A DNA stretch of 64,000 bases from Blautia argi (lineage in GTDB: Bacteria; Bacillota; Clostridia; Lachnospirales; Lachnospiraceae): positions 2,734,501 to 2,798,500 of the forward strand of contig NZ_CP030280.1 of NCBI RefSeq assembly GCF_003287895.1, written 5' to 3'. Positions 29,491 to 38,915 of this stretch are shown one piece after another. Positions within the stretch are counted from its first letter, which is position 1, and the number at the start of each line of letters is the position of its first letter. Both the position numbers and the translations under genes were made by a program. Under the pieces are notes generated by a model. That model saw nothing but the letters and a program-made list of their open reading frames with translations. It had not been told where the DNA came from and made no database searches.

Positions 29491-30837
29491 TTATTCGGCA
29501 ATCAGATTTTCAGAACGCATAACTTCCACAACCTTATCTGCATAAGACTCACAGATTTCGTCTGTAGCTGCTTCCACCATAACACGAATCAATGGCTCTG
29601 TGCCGCTCTCTCTGACCAGAATTCTGCCGTCCTCTCCCAGAGCCTTTTCTACCTCTGCTACAGCTTCGATTACTTTCTGATTTTCTCTTGCCGTCTTTTT
29701 ATCATGAACCCTTACGTTTTTCAGCACCTGAGGATAAATTGTAACCTCTCTTGTGAGTGTGCTGAGCGGAACCTTTTTCTCAATAATCACTTCCATAAGC
29801 TTTAAAGAAGTCAGAATTCCATCTCCTGTTGTTGCATGCTTAGAGAAAATAATATGTCCGGACTGCTCTCCGCCAATGGAGTGTCCGTTTGCCATCATAT
29901 TTTCGCAGACATATTTATCACCTACCGCTGTTTTTTCATAGCGGATTCCTTCTCTGTCACATGCCTTATACAGACCCAGATTGGACATAACCGTTGTCAC
30001 AATGGTATCGTTATTTAATTTTCCGCATTCCTTCATATACTTGCCGCACACATAGAGGATCAGATCCCCATTGACCTCTTCTCCCTTATCGTCTACAGCA
30101 ATGCATCTGTCTGCATCACCATCATAAGCAAATCCCACGTCCAGTCCATTTTCCTTTACAAAGGCTTTCAACTCATTGATATGTGTGGAGCCGCAATCAG
30201 CATTAATATTGGTTCCGTCCGGATTGTTGTGGATTACATAGGTTTTCGCACCTAAAGCATCAAAAACGCTCTTTGCTATAGCAGAAGCGCTTCCGTTTGA
30301 ACAGTCCAGACCAATGCGTACGTTTTTAAACGCTCTGGTGGGAATGGAAATCAGATAGCCGATATAGCGGTTTCTTCCTGCTGAAAAGTCTACAGTGCGT
30401 CCAATATTCTCTCTTTTTGCCAGAGGTAATTCTTCCATTTCACCGTCGATATAAGCTTCAATCTGCTCTTCCACGGAAGCCTCCATTTTCTGTCCGTTTC
30501 CATTGATAATTTTAATTCCATTGTCATAGAAAGGATTATGGCTGGCAGAAATCATGATACCGCAGTCGAAATTTTCTGTACGCACAACATAGGAAACACT
30601 GGGGGTCGTAGTTACATGGAGAAGATACACATCTGCACCGGAAGCCGTCAGACCTGCTACCAGAGAATACTCAAACATATAGCTGCTTCTTCTGGTATCT
30701 TTTCCGATAACAATCTGTGCCTTATGTTCTCTTCCGAAATACCAGCCCAGAAATCTTCCCACTTTAAATGCATGCTCTACTGTCAGATTTACATTTGCCT
30801 CACCGCGAAAACCATCGGTTCCAAAATATTTTCCCAT
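29491..30837 (-). CDS. glmM: Phosphoglucosamine mutase
   Basis: 448 residues, starting MGKYFGTDGFRGEAN. Active-site phosphoserine loop ISASHNPFYDNG (Ser about 99), metal-binding DGDADRC (about 240-247), sugar-specificity GGEQSGHI, and phosphate-binding RESGTEPLIRVM near the C-terminus: all motifs of the GlmM branch. It interconverts glucosamine-6-P and glucosamine-1-P on the way to UDP-GlcNAc, for peptidoglycan. Followed by the TPR lipoprotein and preceded by a nucleotidyltransferase, on the same strand. Confidence 0.95.
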   Translation of the reverse strand: MGKYFGTDGFRGEANVNLTVEHAFKVGRFLGWYFGREHKAQIVIGKDTRRSSYMFEYSLVAGLTASGADVYLLHVTTTPSVSYVVRTENFDCGIMISASHNPFYDNGIKIINGNGQKMEASVEEQIEAYIDGEMEELPLAKRENIGRTVDFSAGRNRYIGYLISIPTRAFKNVRIGLDCSNGSASAIAKSVFDALGAKTYVIHNNPDGTNINADCGSTHINELKAFVKENGLDVGFAYDGDADRCIAVDDKGEEVNGDLILYVCGKYMKECGKLNNDTIVTTVMSNLGLYKACDREGIRYEKTAVGDKYVCENMMANGHSIGGEQSGHIIFSKHATTGDGILTSLKLMEVIIEKKVPLSTLTREVTIYPQVLKNVRVHDKKTARENQKVIEAVAEVEKALGEDGRILVRESGTEPLIRVMVEAATDEICESYADKVVEVMRSENLIAE

Positions 30838-30913
30838 AGCTTAACTCCTTTTTTACACAATCATTCATTTTTTTTATCTTTTTATCCTTTAATAAGATAA
30901 CACAAAAATATGA

Positions 30914-31837
30914 TTATGAAAAGAGCTGTTCTTTATATACTCCTTTTTTTACCAATTCTTTAAAAGATTCCATTACTTTCTCTTTATCTTCCTGATAAGT
31001 TACGCCAAACCAGGTATCATGGGTTTTTAAAACTGCTACCTCTGCTTTGTTTTCCTTAATCATCTGGTCAACCACTGCCGGAAGCAGGTATTCCTTCTTG
31101 ATTTCTCCCGGTTTTACCTCTGCCAGAAATTCTGCAAAGCCTTTCTCCAGTACCTCCAGAAATTCCGGTGTCAGCCCCCACATGTTCATGGAAACCAATG
31201 TCTGAGAATCCAGCATGGTCTTTTCACCGGTTTCTTCATCTACAGATGCAGGTCCTTCCGGTGTTTTCTGAATATTATAGGTTTCTGTAACACTCATCAG
31301 ATTTTTGTTTTCATCTAAAGCACAAACACCCCTTGTTACGCCACCATTGTCACTTAAAGTATTTTCCAGAATAAAGCCTGCCATACAGATATCCATCTTA
31401 TTCCCAGCCGGTTTTTCTTCTACCAGATAATCATGAATTTTTACAAAAGCTTCTTTTCCGTAATAATCATCTGCGTTAATGACAATAAAAGGCTCCTGAA
31501 TCACTTTTTTCGCTGCCAGTACGGCATGGCCTGTTCCCCACGGCTTTGTACGGTCAGCCGGGCAGACAAAGCCTTCCGGCAAATCATTGATATCCTGATA
31601 TACATACTCTACTTCTGTAATCTTCTCAATTCTGTTTCCGATAATGCTACGGAATTCTTCTTCAATATCCCTGCGGATAATAAAAACCACTTTATTAAAG
31701 CCAGCTTCCAGAGCATCATGAATGGAGTAGTCCATAATAATTTCCCCACTTGGGCCTACTTTTGCAAGCTGTTTGATCCCTTTGCCGAAACGGCTTCCGA
31801 TTCCTGCTGCCATGATGACTAATGCTGTTTTTTTCAT
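30914..31837 (-). CDS. Sugar-phosphate nucleotidyltransferase-like protein
   Basis: 307 residues with a GT-A nucleotidyltransferase N-terminus (ALVIMAAGIGSRFGKGIKQL), WGTGHAVLAAK and VINADDYYG (metal-binding Asp). It resembles the family often labelled UTP-glucose-1-phosphate uridylyltransferase-like in Clostridia, but the lysine-rich signature of GalU is not obvious, so substrate and nucleotide are left open. It sits 76 nt upstream of glmM and 40 nt downstream of prfA, so it may join hexosamine or envelope-sugar metabolism. Confidence 0.8.
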   Translation of the reverse strand: MKKTALVIMAAGIGSRFGKGIKQLAKVGPSGEIIMDYSIHDALEAGFNKVVFIIRRDIEEEFRSIIGNRIEKITEVEYVYQDINDLPEGFVCPADRTKPWGTGHAVLAAKKVIQEPFIVINADDYYGKEAFVKIHDYLVEEKPAGNKMDICMAGFILENTLSDNGGVTRGVCALDENKNLMSVTETYNIQKTPEGPASVDEETGEKTMLDSQTLVSMNMWGLTPEFLEVLEKGFAEFLAEVKPGEIKKEYLLPAVVDQMIKENKAEVAVLKTHDTWFGVTYQEDKEKVMESFKELVKKGVYKEQLFS

Positions 31838-31877
31838 ACTCTCACTTCTCCTTATTTCAAAAAACTTTTCTCTTTAT

Positions 31878-32948
31878 TTATGAATTCTCCAGACCGCTTA
31901 AGCGAGCGCTTTGGTCTGCAGCAATTAAAGAGTCTATAATCTCTTCCAAATCCCCGTTCAGAATACTGTCCAGCCTGTGAAGAGTCAATTTAATTCTATG
32001 ATCTGTCACACGGCCCTGAGGGAAATTGTAGGTTCTGATTTTTTCAGAACGATCGCCTGTACCTACCTGGCTTCTTCTTGCCTCCGCTTCTGCATCGTGA
32101 CGCTTCTGTAATTCCATATCATATAGTCTGGAACGAAGAACCTTTAAAGCTTTATCCTTGTTTTTCAACTGTGATTTCTCGTCCTGACAGGAAATTACAA
32201 TTCCAGTAGGGATATGTGTAAGACGCACTGCAGAGTCTGTGGTGTTGACGCACTGTCCACCATTTCCAGAAGCCCGGAACACATCAAATTTACAGTCATT
32301 TAAATCCAACTCAAAATCAATTTCTTCTGCCTCCGGCATAATTGCCACTGTAATGGTGGAAGTATGGATACGTCCGCCACTTTCTGTTTCCGGCACACGC
32401 TGTACACGATGTACACCGCTTTCATATTTCAGTCTGGAATAAGCGCCTTTTCCGTTAATCATAAAGGTAACTTCCTTAAACCCACCAATGCCGTTTTCAT
32501 TCAGGCTCATCATTTCTGTTTTCCAGTTCTGGGATTCTGCATATTTAACATACATTCTGTAGATTTCTGCTGCGAACAGTGCAGCCTCATCACCGCCTGC
32601 ACCTGCACGGATTTCCACAATAACGTTTTTCTCATCATTAGGGTCTTTTGGCAGAAGCAGAATTTTCAGCTCCTTTTCCAGTTCTTCAATTCTCTTCTTC
32701 GCCTCTGACAACTCTTCTTTTAACATGTCCCGCATATCCTCGTCAGATTCCTCATCTAACATCATCAGACTGTCCTCTACGGTTTCCTTGCAGCGTTTGT
32801 ATTCATTATATGCATCTGCAATAGGCTGCAAATCGCTCTGCTCTTTCATCAGCTTCTGAAATCTCGCATCATTTGCCACTGTCGGCTCATTTAATTCATT
32901 TAATATTTCCTCAAGGCGGACTAAGATGTCCTCTAATTTATCAAACAT
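31878..32948 (-). CDS. prfA: Peptide chain release factor 1
   Basis: 356 residues of normal RF1 length. The peptidyl-tRNA hydrolysis loop [18 protein letters not shown] carries the GGQ, whose Gln is methylated by PrmC, and the domain-1 coiled coil lies at about 60-95. [13 protein letters not shown] is the conserved N-terminal motif of class-1 factors. Assignment to RF1 rather than RF2 rests on the pairing with prmC and on the absence of a programmed frameshift near codon 26. Its ATG overlaps the prmC stop by 8 nt. Confidence 0.95.
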   Translation of the reverse strand: MFDKLEDILVRLEEILNELNEPTVANDARFQKLMKEQSDLQPIADAYNEYKRCKETVEDSLMMLDEESDEDMRDMLKEELSEAKKRIEELEKELKILLLPKDPNDEKNVIVEIRAGAGGDEAALFAAEIYRMYVKYAESQNWKTEMMSLNENGIGGFKEVTFMINGKGAYSRLKYESGVHRVQRVPETESGGRIHTSTITVAIMPEAEEIDFELDLNDCKFDVFRASGNGGQCVNTTDSAVRLTHIPTGIVISCQDEKSQLKNKDKALKVLRSRLYDMELQKRHDAEAEARRSQVGTGDRSEKIRTYNFPQGRVTDHRIKLTLHRLDSILNGDLEEIIDSLIAADQSARLSGLENS

Positions 32949-33798
32949 GATTTTCCTCCTGATTTTTCTTTCCTGTTACCACCCGGTCAAGTCCTGCCAG
33001 GTCTTTGATTATCTGTATCTCTTCATAGCCCTGTTCTTTCAAAAGCCGGGCAACAGCTTCTCCCTGGTCATAGCCGATTTCAAAAGCAAGAAGCCCTCCC
33101 GGATTCAAAAATGCACCTGCCTGCTCTGTAATTTTTCGGTAAAAATACAGGCCGTCCTCTTTTCCGTCCAGAGCCATTCTGGGCTCATGGCACTTCACTT
33201 CTTCCATAAGCCCCTCAATCACTGCAGTCTGAATATACGGGGGATTTGACACCAGAATATCATATTTTCCCGAAATCTGCTGAAACAAATCACTGTTTAT
33301 CCACTGTGCCGAAAGTCCCAGCATTTTTCCGTTTCTTTCTGCCACCTTCAGGGCTTCCCGGGAAAGGTCTGCACCTGTTCCCTCTGACTCCTCCAGATTT
33401 GCCAGAAGACTGAGCAAAATACAGCCGCTTCCGGTACACATATCCAGAATCCTCAGTCCCTTCCCGGCTTTTGCTTCCTTCAGCACTTCCTCTACCAGGA
33501 CTTCTGTATCCTGCCTTGGAATCAGCACATGCTCATTTACATAAAATTTCATTCCATAGAAATACGCTTCATGGGTAAGCTGCTGTAAGGGTATTTTTTC
33601 CCCACGCAGCCTGAAAAGTCTTCGATATTCTGTTTCCTGCTCTTTTGGCGCTTCCTCTTGTTCATGAACAAAATACCATGTTCTGGAAATCCCGCACACA
33701 TGCTCCATAAGAAGCCAGGCGTCCAGATTTCCGTCCTCTATTTGTTTTTCTTTTAAATATTTCTTTCCGTTTTCCAGTAATTCTCTGTATGTTGCCAT
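32941..33798 (-). CDS. prmC: Release factor glutamine N5-methyltransferase
   Basis: 285 residues from ATG 33798, which lies one base after the stop of the DUF1385 gene. N-terminal helical factor-binding domain, then SAM-binding [18 protein letters not shown] and the catalytic SNPPYIQ motif. It methylates the GGQ glutamine of RF1 and RF2 and so raises termination efficiency. The order rpmE-DUF1385-prmC-prfA is standard in Clostridia. Confidence 0.95.
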   Translation of the reverse strand: MATYRELLENGKKYLKEKQIEDGNLDAWLLMEHVCGISRTWYFVHEQEEAPKEQETEYRRLFRLRGEKIPLQQLTHEAYFYGMKFYVNEHVLIPRQDTEVLVEEVLKEAKAGKGLRILDMCTGSGCILLSLLANLEESEGTGADLSREALKVAERNGKMLGLSAQWINSDLFQQISGKYDILVSNPPYIQTAVIEGLMEEVKCHEPRMALDGKEDGLYFYRKITEQAGAFLNPGGLLAFEIGYDQGEAVARLLKEQGYEEIQIIKDLAGLDRVVTGKKNQEENHV

Positions 33799-33799
33799 A

Positions 33800-34777
33800 T
33801 TAATCTTCCCCGTCTGCCTGTGTCTGTTGGAAATTCTCTTCCAGATAGGCTCTCCAGTCAAAGACAGCTTCTACAGCCTGAATTGCCACCTCCGCCATAT
33901 CCGGTGTAGGCTCCTTTGTAGTCAGTTTCTGCAGTGCCAGCCCTGGCTTGGAAAGAAAGGCAACTGCCCCATTGTCGCTGTTTCCTGCCAACTTAATAAA
34001 TTCATAGGATACTCCGGCAATCACCGGTACCAGCAAAATACGCACTACAATCCGCAGCCACATAGTCTTTATGGGAACGATTGCAAAAAATCCCAAAAAG
34101 AAAATAACACTGATAATAATCACAAAAAACAGAAAGCTGGTTCCGCAGCGCTTGTGAAACCGTGAGCTTGCCATAACATTCTCCACAGTCAGTGGTTTTC
34201 CGTTTTCTACACAATTTATACACTTATGCTCTGCGCCATGATACATAAACACCCTCTGGATATCCTGCATCTTAGAAATCAGCAGCATATAGGACAGAAA
34301 CAGTACCACTCGCACAAACGCCTCTGCCACAGTTACAAGATGTTCGCTTGCTCCTACCTTATGCAAAAGACTTGCCAGCAAATAGGGCAATACCATAAAA
34401 AGACCCACAGAAAGTACAACCGAAAAAATAACGGTGGCAGTCATAAGCACCTTATCTTCTTTTTCCTTTTTCGCCTCCTGCTTCTCCCTTTCTTCTCCTG
34501 ACAGAGCCTTGCGCTTTTCCAGTTCTTCCTCCTCTTCAAAAAAAGTGGCGGAATACATCAGACATTTTGTCCCCACCACCAGAGAATCTATAAAGTTAAA
34601 CACACCGCGTATAATGGGAAGCCTCAGAATTTTCCTATTTTTTATAATGCTTTTATAATCTTCAACCTTGACCTCTATTTCTTTATCCGGCTTTCGCACT
34701 GCAACAGAATATACGTCCCCGTGACGCATCATAATGCCTTCCATTACAGCCTGTCCGCCAATGTTCGATGATTTCAT
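33800..34777 (-). CDS. DUF1385 (YqhQ-like) membrane protein
   Basis: 325 residues starting NIGGQAVMEGIMMRHGD, the hallmark of DUF1385. A cytoplasmic beta-rich N-terminus is followed by a charged segment (about 80-110), then helices at about 115-140, 150-172, 215-240 and 245-268. FMYHGAEHKCINCVENG in the middle has a conserved His/Cys set that could bind a metal. The biochemical function of the family is not established. It is nearly always found between rpmE and prmC, as here. Confidence 0.9.
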   Translation of the reverse strand: MKSSNIGGQAVMEGIMMRHGDVYSVAVRKPDKEIEVKVEDYKSIIKNRKILRLPIIRGVFNFIDSLVVGTKCLMYSATFFEEEEELEKRKALSGEEREKQEAKKEKEDKVLMTATVIFSVVLSVGLFMVLPYLLASLLHKVGASEHLVTVAEAFVRVVLFLSYMLLISKMQDIQRVFMYHGAEHKCINCVENGKPLTVENVMASSRFHKRCGTSFLFFVIIISVIFFLGFFAIVPIKTMWLRIVVRILLVPVIAGVSYEFIKLAGNSDNGAVAFLSKPGLALQKLTTKEPTPDMAEVAIQAVEAVFDWRAYLEENFQQTQADGED

Positions 34778-34834
34778 GTTTCCTCCAAACGCAACAAGAG
34801 GCCGAAGTCCTCAAACCTCAGCCTCTTCTATCTC

Positions 34835-35038
34835 TTATTTATTCATGCCGTATTTCTTGTTGAACTTATCAATACGTCCACGAGCCTGTGCAGCTTTCTG
34901 CTGTCCTGTATAGAAAGGATGACATTTAGAGCAAACTTCTACACGGAGTTCAGATTTTGTAGAACCTGTCTTAAATGTATTTCCACAGTTGCAAGTTACT
35001 GTACATTCCTGGTAATTTGGATGGATTCCTTCTCTCAT
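34835..35038 (-). CDS. rpmE: 50S ribosomal protein L31 (zinc-binding form)
   Basis: 67 residues from ATG 35038 with GAGGTGA upstream. [11 protein letters not shown] is the L31 N-terminus. Cysteines 16, 18, 36 and 39 form the CxC...CxxC zinc site of the C+ paralogue, which is replaced by the Zn-free form under zinc starvation in Bacillus. Peripheral large-subunit protein bridging to the small-subunit head. Follows rho by 118 nt. A GC-rich hairpin (about 34796-34827) follows the stop but has no T run. Confidence 0.95.
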   Translation of the reverse strand: MREGIHPNYQECTVTCNCGNTFKTGSTKSELRVEVCSKCHPFYTGQQKAAQARGRIDKFNKKYGMNK

Positions 35039-35156
35039 TTTATTCACCTCTTATATATTTTGATTATTTATATTGTTTTATTGCGTTTTCAAATTCAAAC
35101 AGCTTTTGAATTATATCATATTCTCATTCCAAATGCAAGGCTTATTAAGGTTTTCT

Positions 35157-36575
35157 TTAAAGAATCCTCTGCTTTTTCACCATTTGCACAAATTCCGCAT
35201 TATCCTTTGTTCTTGCAAACATATTCAGAATATTTTCAGTAGCTTCATCTGACTTCATACCATTTAATGCCTTCCGCATAATATCCACAGCTTCCTGCTC
35301 TTCTCTGTCCAGAAGCAGATCCTCTCTTCTGGTGCCGGATTTGGCAATATCAATGGCAGGGAAGACCCTCTTTTCCTGAAGCTTTCTATCCAGTACAAGT
35401 TCCATATTGCCTGTACCCTTAAATTCTTCATAGACAACATCGTCCATTTTGCTTCCTGTATCCACTAAAGCTGTTGCCAGAATTGTCAGGCTTCCACCCT
35501 CTCTCATGTTTCTGGCAGCACCAAAGAAACGCTTGGGCATGTGCAGGGCAGCCGGATCCAGACCTCCGGAAAGAGTACGTCCGCTTGGCGGAACAGTCAG
35601 GTTGTATGCCCTTGCCAGTCTGGTAATACTGTCAATGAAAATGGTAACGTCTTTTTTGTGTTCTACCAGACGCTTTGCACGCTCAATCGTCATTTCGGAT
35701 ACTCGTTTATGATGTTCCGGTAATTCATCAAAAGTGGAATAAATAATTTCCACATTTTTCCCCTTAATTGCCTCTTTCATATCCGTAACCTCTTCCGGAC
35801 GCTCGTCAATAAGCAGGATAATCAAATGCATTTCCGGGTTGTTCCGCAGAATAGATTTTGCCGTATCTTTTAAAAGGGTTGTCTTACCAGCCTTTGGCGG
35901 AGATACAATCATTCCTCTCTGTCCCTTTCCGATAGGGCTTACAAGATCTGTAATTCTCATGGCCATACTTCCGCCCGGACGCTCCAGATGAAGTCTTTCA
36001 TTTGGGAATATGGGTGTCATATCCTCAAAATTCATACGCTGCATCTCGTTGGCCTTAAATCCGTTGATATGAGTCACATAAAGCAGCGCAGAAAATTTTT
36101 CATTCTGACTTTTTACTCTCGTATTCCCTCTTAAAATATCTCCGGTCTTTAAATTAAATCTGCGAATTTGGGACGGAGATACATACACATCATTGTCCCC
36201 AGGAAGATAATTATCACTTCGGATAAACCCATAGCCATCAGGAAGCACCTCTAAAATTCCCTTTACCGTAATTCCGCTGTCCAACTCAGACTGCTCCATA
36301 GGCGCTCTTGCACTGCGATTCTCCTGATTTTCCTCCCTTGATACAGCCCTTTTCTCTTCTCTTGCCTCTGTTCTGATTTCTGTCCTGCGTTCTGCAGTTG
36401 TTTCAGATGCTTCTTCCTGCTTTTTCTGTTCTGCCGCTTTTTTATCCTTCTCGTCTTCCTGTACCATTCGTTCTACCAGTTCACTTTTTTTCAGTGTTGA
36501 AATACCTTTTAATCCTCTTGCCTTTGCAATTTCTTTTAATGCCCCTAATGACAATGAATCATACTTTTCTCTCAT
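35157..36575 (-). CDS. rho: Transcription termination factor Rho
   Basis: 472 residues. The N-terminal SAP-like helix pair (about 1-35) is followed by a highly charged Glu/Lys/Arg-rich insertion (about 38-100) absent from the E. coli protein but common in Clostridia. Then the cold-shock RNA-binding domain ([13 protein letters not shown]), Walker [12 protein letters not shown], Walker [15 protein letters not shown], and the R-loop/Q-loop region with [13 protein letters not shown]. Hexameric RNA helicase that ends transcription. Expressed from the promoter at about 36753 with a leader of about 170 nt; Rho often controls its own leader. Confidence 0.95.
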   Translation of the reverse strand: MREKYDSLSLGALKEIAKARGLKGISTLKKSELVERMVQEDEKDKKAAEQKKQEEASETTAERRTEIRTEAREEKRAVSREENQENRSARAPMEQSELDSGITVKGILEVLPDGYGFIRSDNYLPGDNDVYVSPSQIRRFNLKTGDILRGNTRVKSQNEKFSALLYVTHINGFKANEMQRMNFEDMTPIFPNERLHLERPGGSMAMRITDLVSPIGKGQRGMIVSPPKAGKTTLLKDTAKSILRNNPEMHLIILLIDERPEEVTDMKEAIKGKNVEIIYSTFDELPEHHKRVSEMTIERAKRLVEHKKDVTIFIDSITRLARAYNLTVPPSGRTLSGGLDPAALHMPKRFFGAARNMREGGSLTILATALVDTGSKMDDVVYEEFKGTGNMELVLDRKLQEKRVFPAIDIAKSGTRREDLLLDREEQEAVDIMRKALNGMKSDEATENILNMFARTKDNAEFVQMVKKQRIL

Positions 36576-36752
36576 TACAAATTCCTTTCTGAAATTTCAT
36601 TCCATTGCATTTTTCCTACAGTTTCAAACCCGGAACTGTAAAAAAATACTACTTATTTTTTCATTTTAACAATAAACAGGAAAATCGTCTGAATTGACAT
36701 GAATCTACGTTCGCTTCTGACACTGTAACCGTATATCTTTGATATATGAATC

Positions 36753-36780
36753 ATCATAGCACACTTTTCTCTGTTTGCAA
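36753..36780 (-). promoter_or_regulatory. Likely rho promoter
   Basis: On the minus strand TTGCAA (36775-36780), 16 bp, TATGAT (36753-36758). The predicted leader 36576-36746 holds a small stem (ACAGTT/AACTGT at about 36618-36639) but no recognisable riboswitch. The rest of 36781-36830 shows nothing. Confidence 0.6.
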
Positions 36781-36830
36781 AGTATTTGTTGGCTTTCTTT
36801 TCCCTGACCTCTGATTTTTGTATATTTTTC

Positions 36831-37709
36831 CTATACTTTTTCTGTCCGCGCTGTCATATATTCTTGAAATGCCTTCATACTCTTTGTTAAAAACTTACTT
36901 TTATGATGAACAAAATAATATTCTCTTGTGACTTCTGTATTCTGTATCTTAATTTCCTTTAACTTATAGTTCTCCATAAAAGGCGCAACAATGGATTTGG
37001 AAATCATAAGCACTCCCAACCCTTTGCTGCAGACTTCTATCAAACTCTGGACACTGATGCTTTCCATAAGAATATTCAGCTTTCTTTTATATTTTTCTAC
37101 AAATTCTTCTGTCATATTTCTCGAACCACTTCCCTTTTCACGCAACAAAAGAGGATATTCGCAGAGTTCCTCCAGCGTTACCCTGTTCCTGATTTCATAA
37201 GAACAGGCACATACTGCAGTCATAATATCCTTTCCCACAGGGTGGCAGACAAAAAAGCGCGGATTCAGGGGATAATCCATAATTCCAAAATCCAGCTCAT
37301 TTCTCATGAGATGTTGTTCTATCTGTCTGGAATTTTCCACTCTGGTATAAAGAGGAATTTGAGGATACTGCTTCGAAAATTCAGAAAGCATTTCAGGAAA
37401 ACGGCTGATTCCAAAGGATACATTGGTTCCTACCCTTACTTTTGTCACTGCATGCACATCTCTTAAAACGTCCCTCGCCTCATCAAACTGGGACAATATA
37501 GAATCTGCATACAAAAGAAGCTGTTCCCCGGATTCTGTAATATAAAGTCTTCGATTCATACGCTCAAACAGCTTTGTTCCATAATAGCTTTCCAATTCTC
37601 GAATAGCATAACTCACCGCTGGCTGGGCCATATTCATACGCTCTGCTGCAAGGGTAATACTCTCCTGCCTGCATACTTCTGAAAAAATGCGTAAATGTCT
37701 GAGTGTCAT
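36831..37709 (-). CDS. LysR-family transcriptional regulator
   Basis: 292 residues from ATG 37709 with AGGGGAGAAAAG upstream. MTLRHLRIFSEVCRQESITLAAERMNMAQPAVSYAIRELE (in part) is the LysR winged helix; the C-terminal effector domain follows (VRVGTNVSFGISRFPEML, LLLREKGSGSRNMTEEFV, as in the CysB/CbbR branch). It is divergent from the TauE/SafE gene and probably regulates it, with the dyad at 37737-37758 as operator. The ligand is unknown. Confidence 0.9.
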   Translation of the reverse strand: MTLRHLRIFSEVCRQESITLAAERMNMAQPAVSYAIRELESYYGTKLFERMNRRLYITESGEQLLLYADSILSQFDEARDVLRDVHAVTKVRVGTNVSFGISRFPEMLSEFSKQYPQIPLYTRVENSRQIEQHLMRNELDFGIMDYPLNPRFFVCHPVGKDIMTAVCACSYEIRNRVTLEELCEYPLLLREKGSGSRNMTEEFVEKYKRKLNILMESISVQSLIEVCSKGLGVLMISKSIVAPFMENYKLKEIKIQNTEVTREYYFVHHKSKFLTKSMKAFQEYMTARTEKV

Positions 37710-37736
37710 ACTTTTCTCCCCTATACATAATATTTT

Positions 37737-37758
37737 TGTTATATATACCATAATAACA
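37737..37758. promoter_or_regulatory. Possible LysR operator between lysR and tauE-like genes
   Basis: TGTTAT (37737-37742) and ATAACA (37753-37758) form a 6-bp dyad with a 10-bp spacer, in the 115-bp gap between the divergent genes. Size and AT content fit a LysR recognition site, but the match is by symmetry only. Confidence 0.45.
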
Positions 37759-37824
37759 TAAGAATTGCTATATATCCATGAAAAGACTAAAATAAATATA
37801 ACTATACAAAAGTGAGGTATCATA

Positions 37825-38613
37825 ATGGTATTATTATTAATTTTTCTAATCTGTTTTTCAGCCTCTGTTATTGGTGCAATCTGCGGCATTGGAGGCGGAG
37901 TCATTATCAAACCCGTTCTGGACGCTTTTGGCATTATGGACGTTGCCACCATAAGCTTCCTGTCCGGCTGCACGGTACTTTCCATGTCCACCTACTCTGT
38001 TATCAAAAACAAACTGAGCGGAGAATCCCATGTAGAACAGAAAACCGGACTCCCCCTTGCACTGGGAGCAGCCGCCGGAGGACTTCTTGGAAAATACCTT
38101 TTCTCCCTTATTTCGTCCCTGAGTCCTGATAAAAACAAAGTCGGCGCTGTACAGGCTGCCTGCCTGCTTATTGTGACTCTTGGTACCCTAGTCTACACCA
38201 TTTATAAGGCACGTATTAAAACGTACCGCATTGTAAACCCGGTTGTCTGTATCTGCATTGGTATTTTTCTTGGAGTTCTCTCCTCCTTCCTTGGTATTGG
38301 CGGAGGGCCTATCAACCTGGTAGTTCTGTTTTTCTTCTTTTCTATGTCTACAAAGGTTGCTGCTGAAAACTCGCTGTACATTATTTTCTTTTCCCAGATA
38401 GCCAGCCTGCTGTCTTCTCTGGCAACAAAAAGTGTCCCTGATTTTCAGTTAATCACATTAGTTTTCATGGTAATTGGCGGTATTGCCGGAGGCGCTTTTG
38501 GACGAAAGGTAAATAAAAAGATAGAAGACAAGACTGTAGATAAACTGTTCATTGGACTGATGGTTTTGATTATTCTTATTAATATTTATAATATTATGAA
38601 ATTTGTAAGATAA
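37825..38613 (+). CDS. TauE/SafE-family anion exporter
   Basis: 262 residues, with eight or so helices in two similar halves. Both halves carry the family's glycine motif: GAICGIGGGVIIKPVL (about 17-32) and SFLGIGGGPINL (about 152-163). The family moves sulfite, sulfoacetate or other organosulfur and carboxylate anions across the membrane. Divergent from a LysR regulator, a common pairing. Length is normal; the substrate cannot be told. Confidence 0.88.
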   Translation: MVLLLIFLICFSASVIGAICGIGGGVIIKPVLDAFGIMDVATISFLSGCTVLSMSTYSVIKNKLSGESHVEQKTGLPLALGAAAGGLLGKYLFSLISSLSPDKNKVGAVQAACLLIVTLGTLVYTIYKARIKTYRIVNPVVCICIGIFLGVLSSFLGIGGGPINLVVLFFFFSMSTKVAAENSLYIIFFSQIASLLSSLATKSVPDFQLITLVFMVIGGIAGGAFGRKVNKKIEDKTVDKLFIGLMVLIILINIYNIMKFVR

Positions 38614-38635
38614 AATCCTGTGCCGCTTTCTATCA

Positions 38636-38835
38636 TTATAATAAATAATAGAAGAAACGTTGTAAAACTACAGCCCCTTCTTTCATCAACTCCAAAATCT
38701 GCTCTGTAACCTGTCCTTCTTCAACTTTAGACGGGAACTGCTGAAATTGGAAACGGAATCTTTAAAGATTTCACAGCTGCCGAAAGATTTATACATACCA
38801 GTGAAGTTCATCTTCCTGAAATTTTTAAAAAATGA
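38636..38835. pseudogene. Possible gene relics in the gap after the TauE-type gene
   Basis: The 302-bp gap 38614-38915 holds no whole gene. On plus, 38731-38835 reads TGTAEIGNGIFKDFTAAERF and on to a TGA stop sitting in the terminator stem. On minus, 38761-38636 reads QFPSKVEEGQVTEQILELMK and ends at a TAA. Both look protein-like in composition but lack starts and are bounded by stops, so one may be the 3' remnant of a lost gene. I do not recognise the family. Confidence 0.3.
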
Positions 38836-38874
38836 GTAAGAGAAACTTTTAAAGTACTTCTCCTACTCATTTTT
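38832..38874 (+). terminator. Rho-independent terminator after the relic
   Basis: Stem ATGAGTAAGAGAA / TTCTCCTACTCAT (12 of 13 pairs) with a 13-nt loop and TTTTT tail. Its presence after the short plus-strand remnant supports a former gene here; it could also end the tauE-like transcript. Confidence 0.7.
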
Positions 38875-38915
38875 GCGAGGTTTTAAACTTTTCAGGATGG
38901 CCTCTCTCTTCTTTG

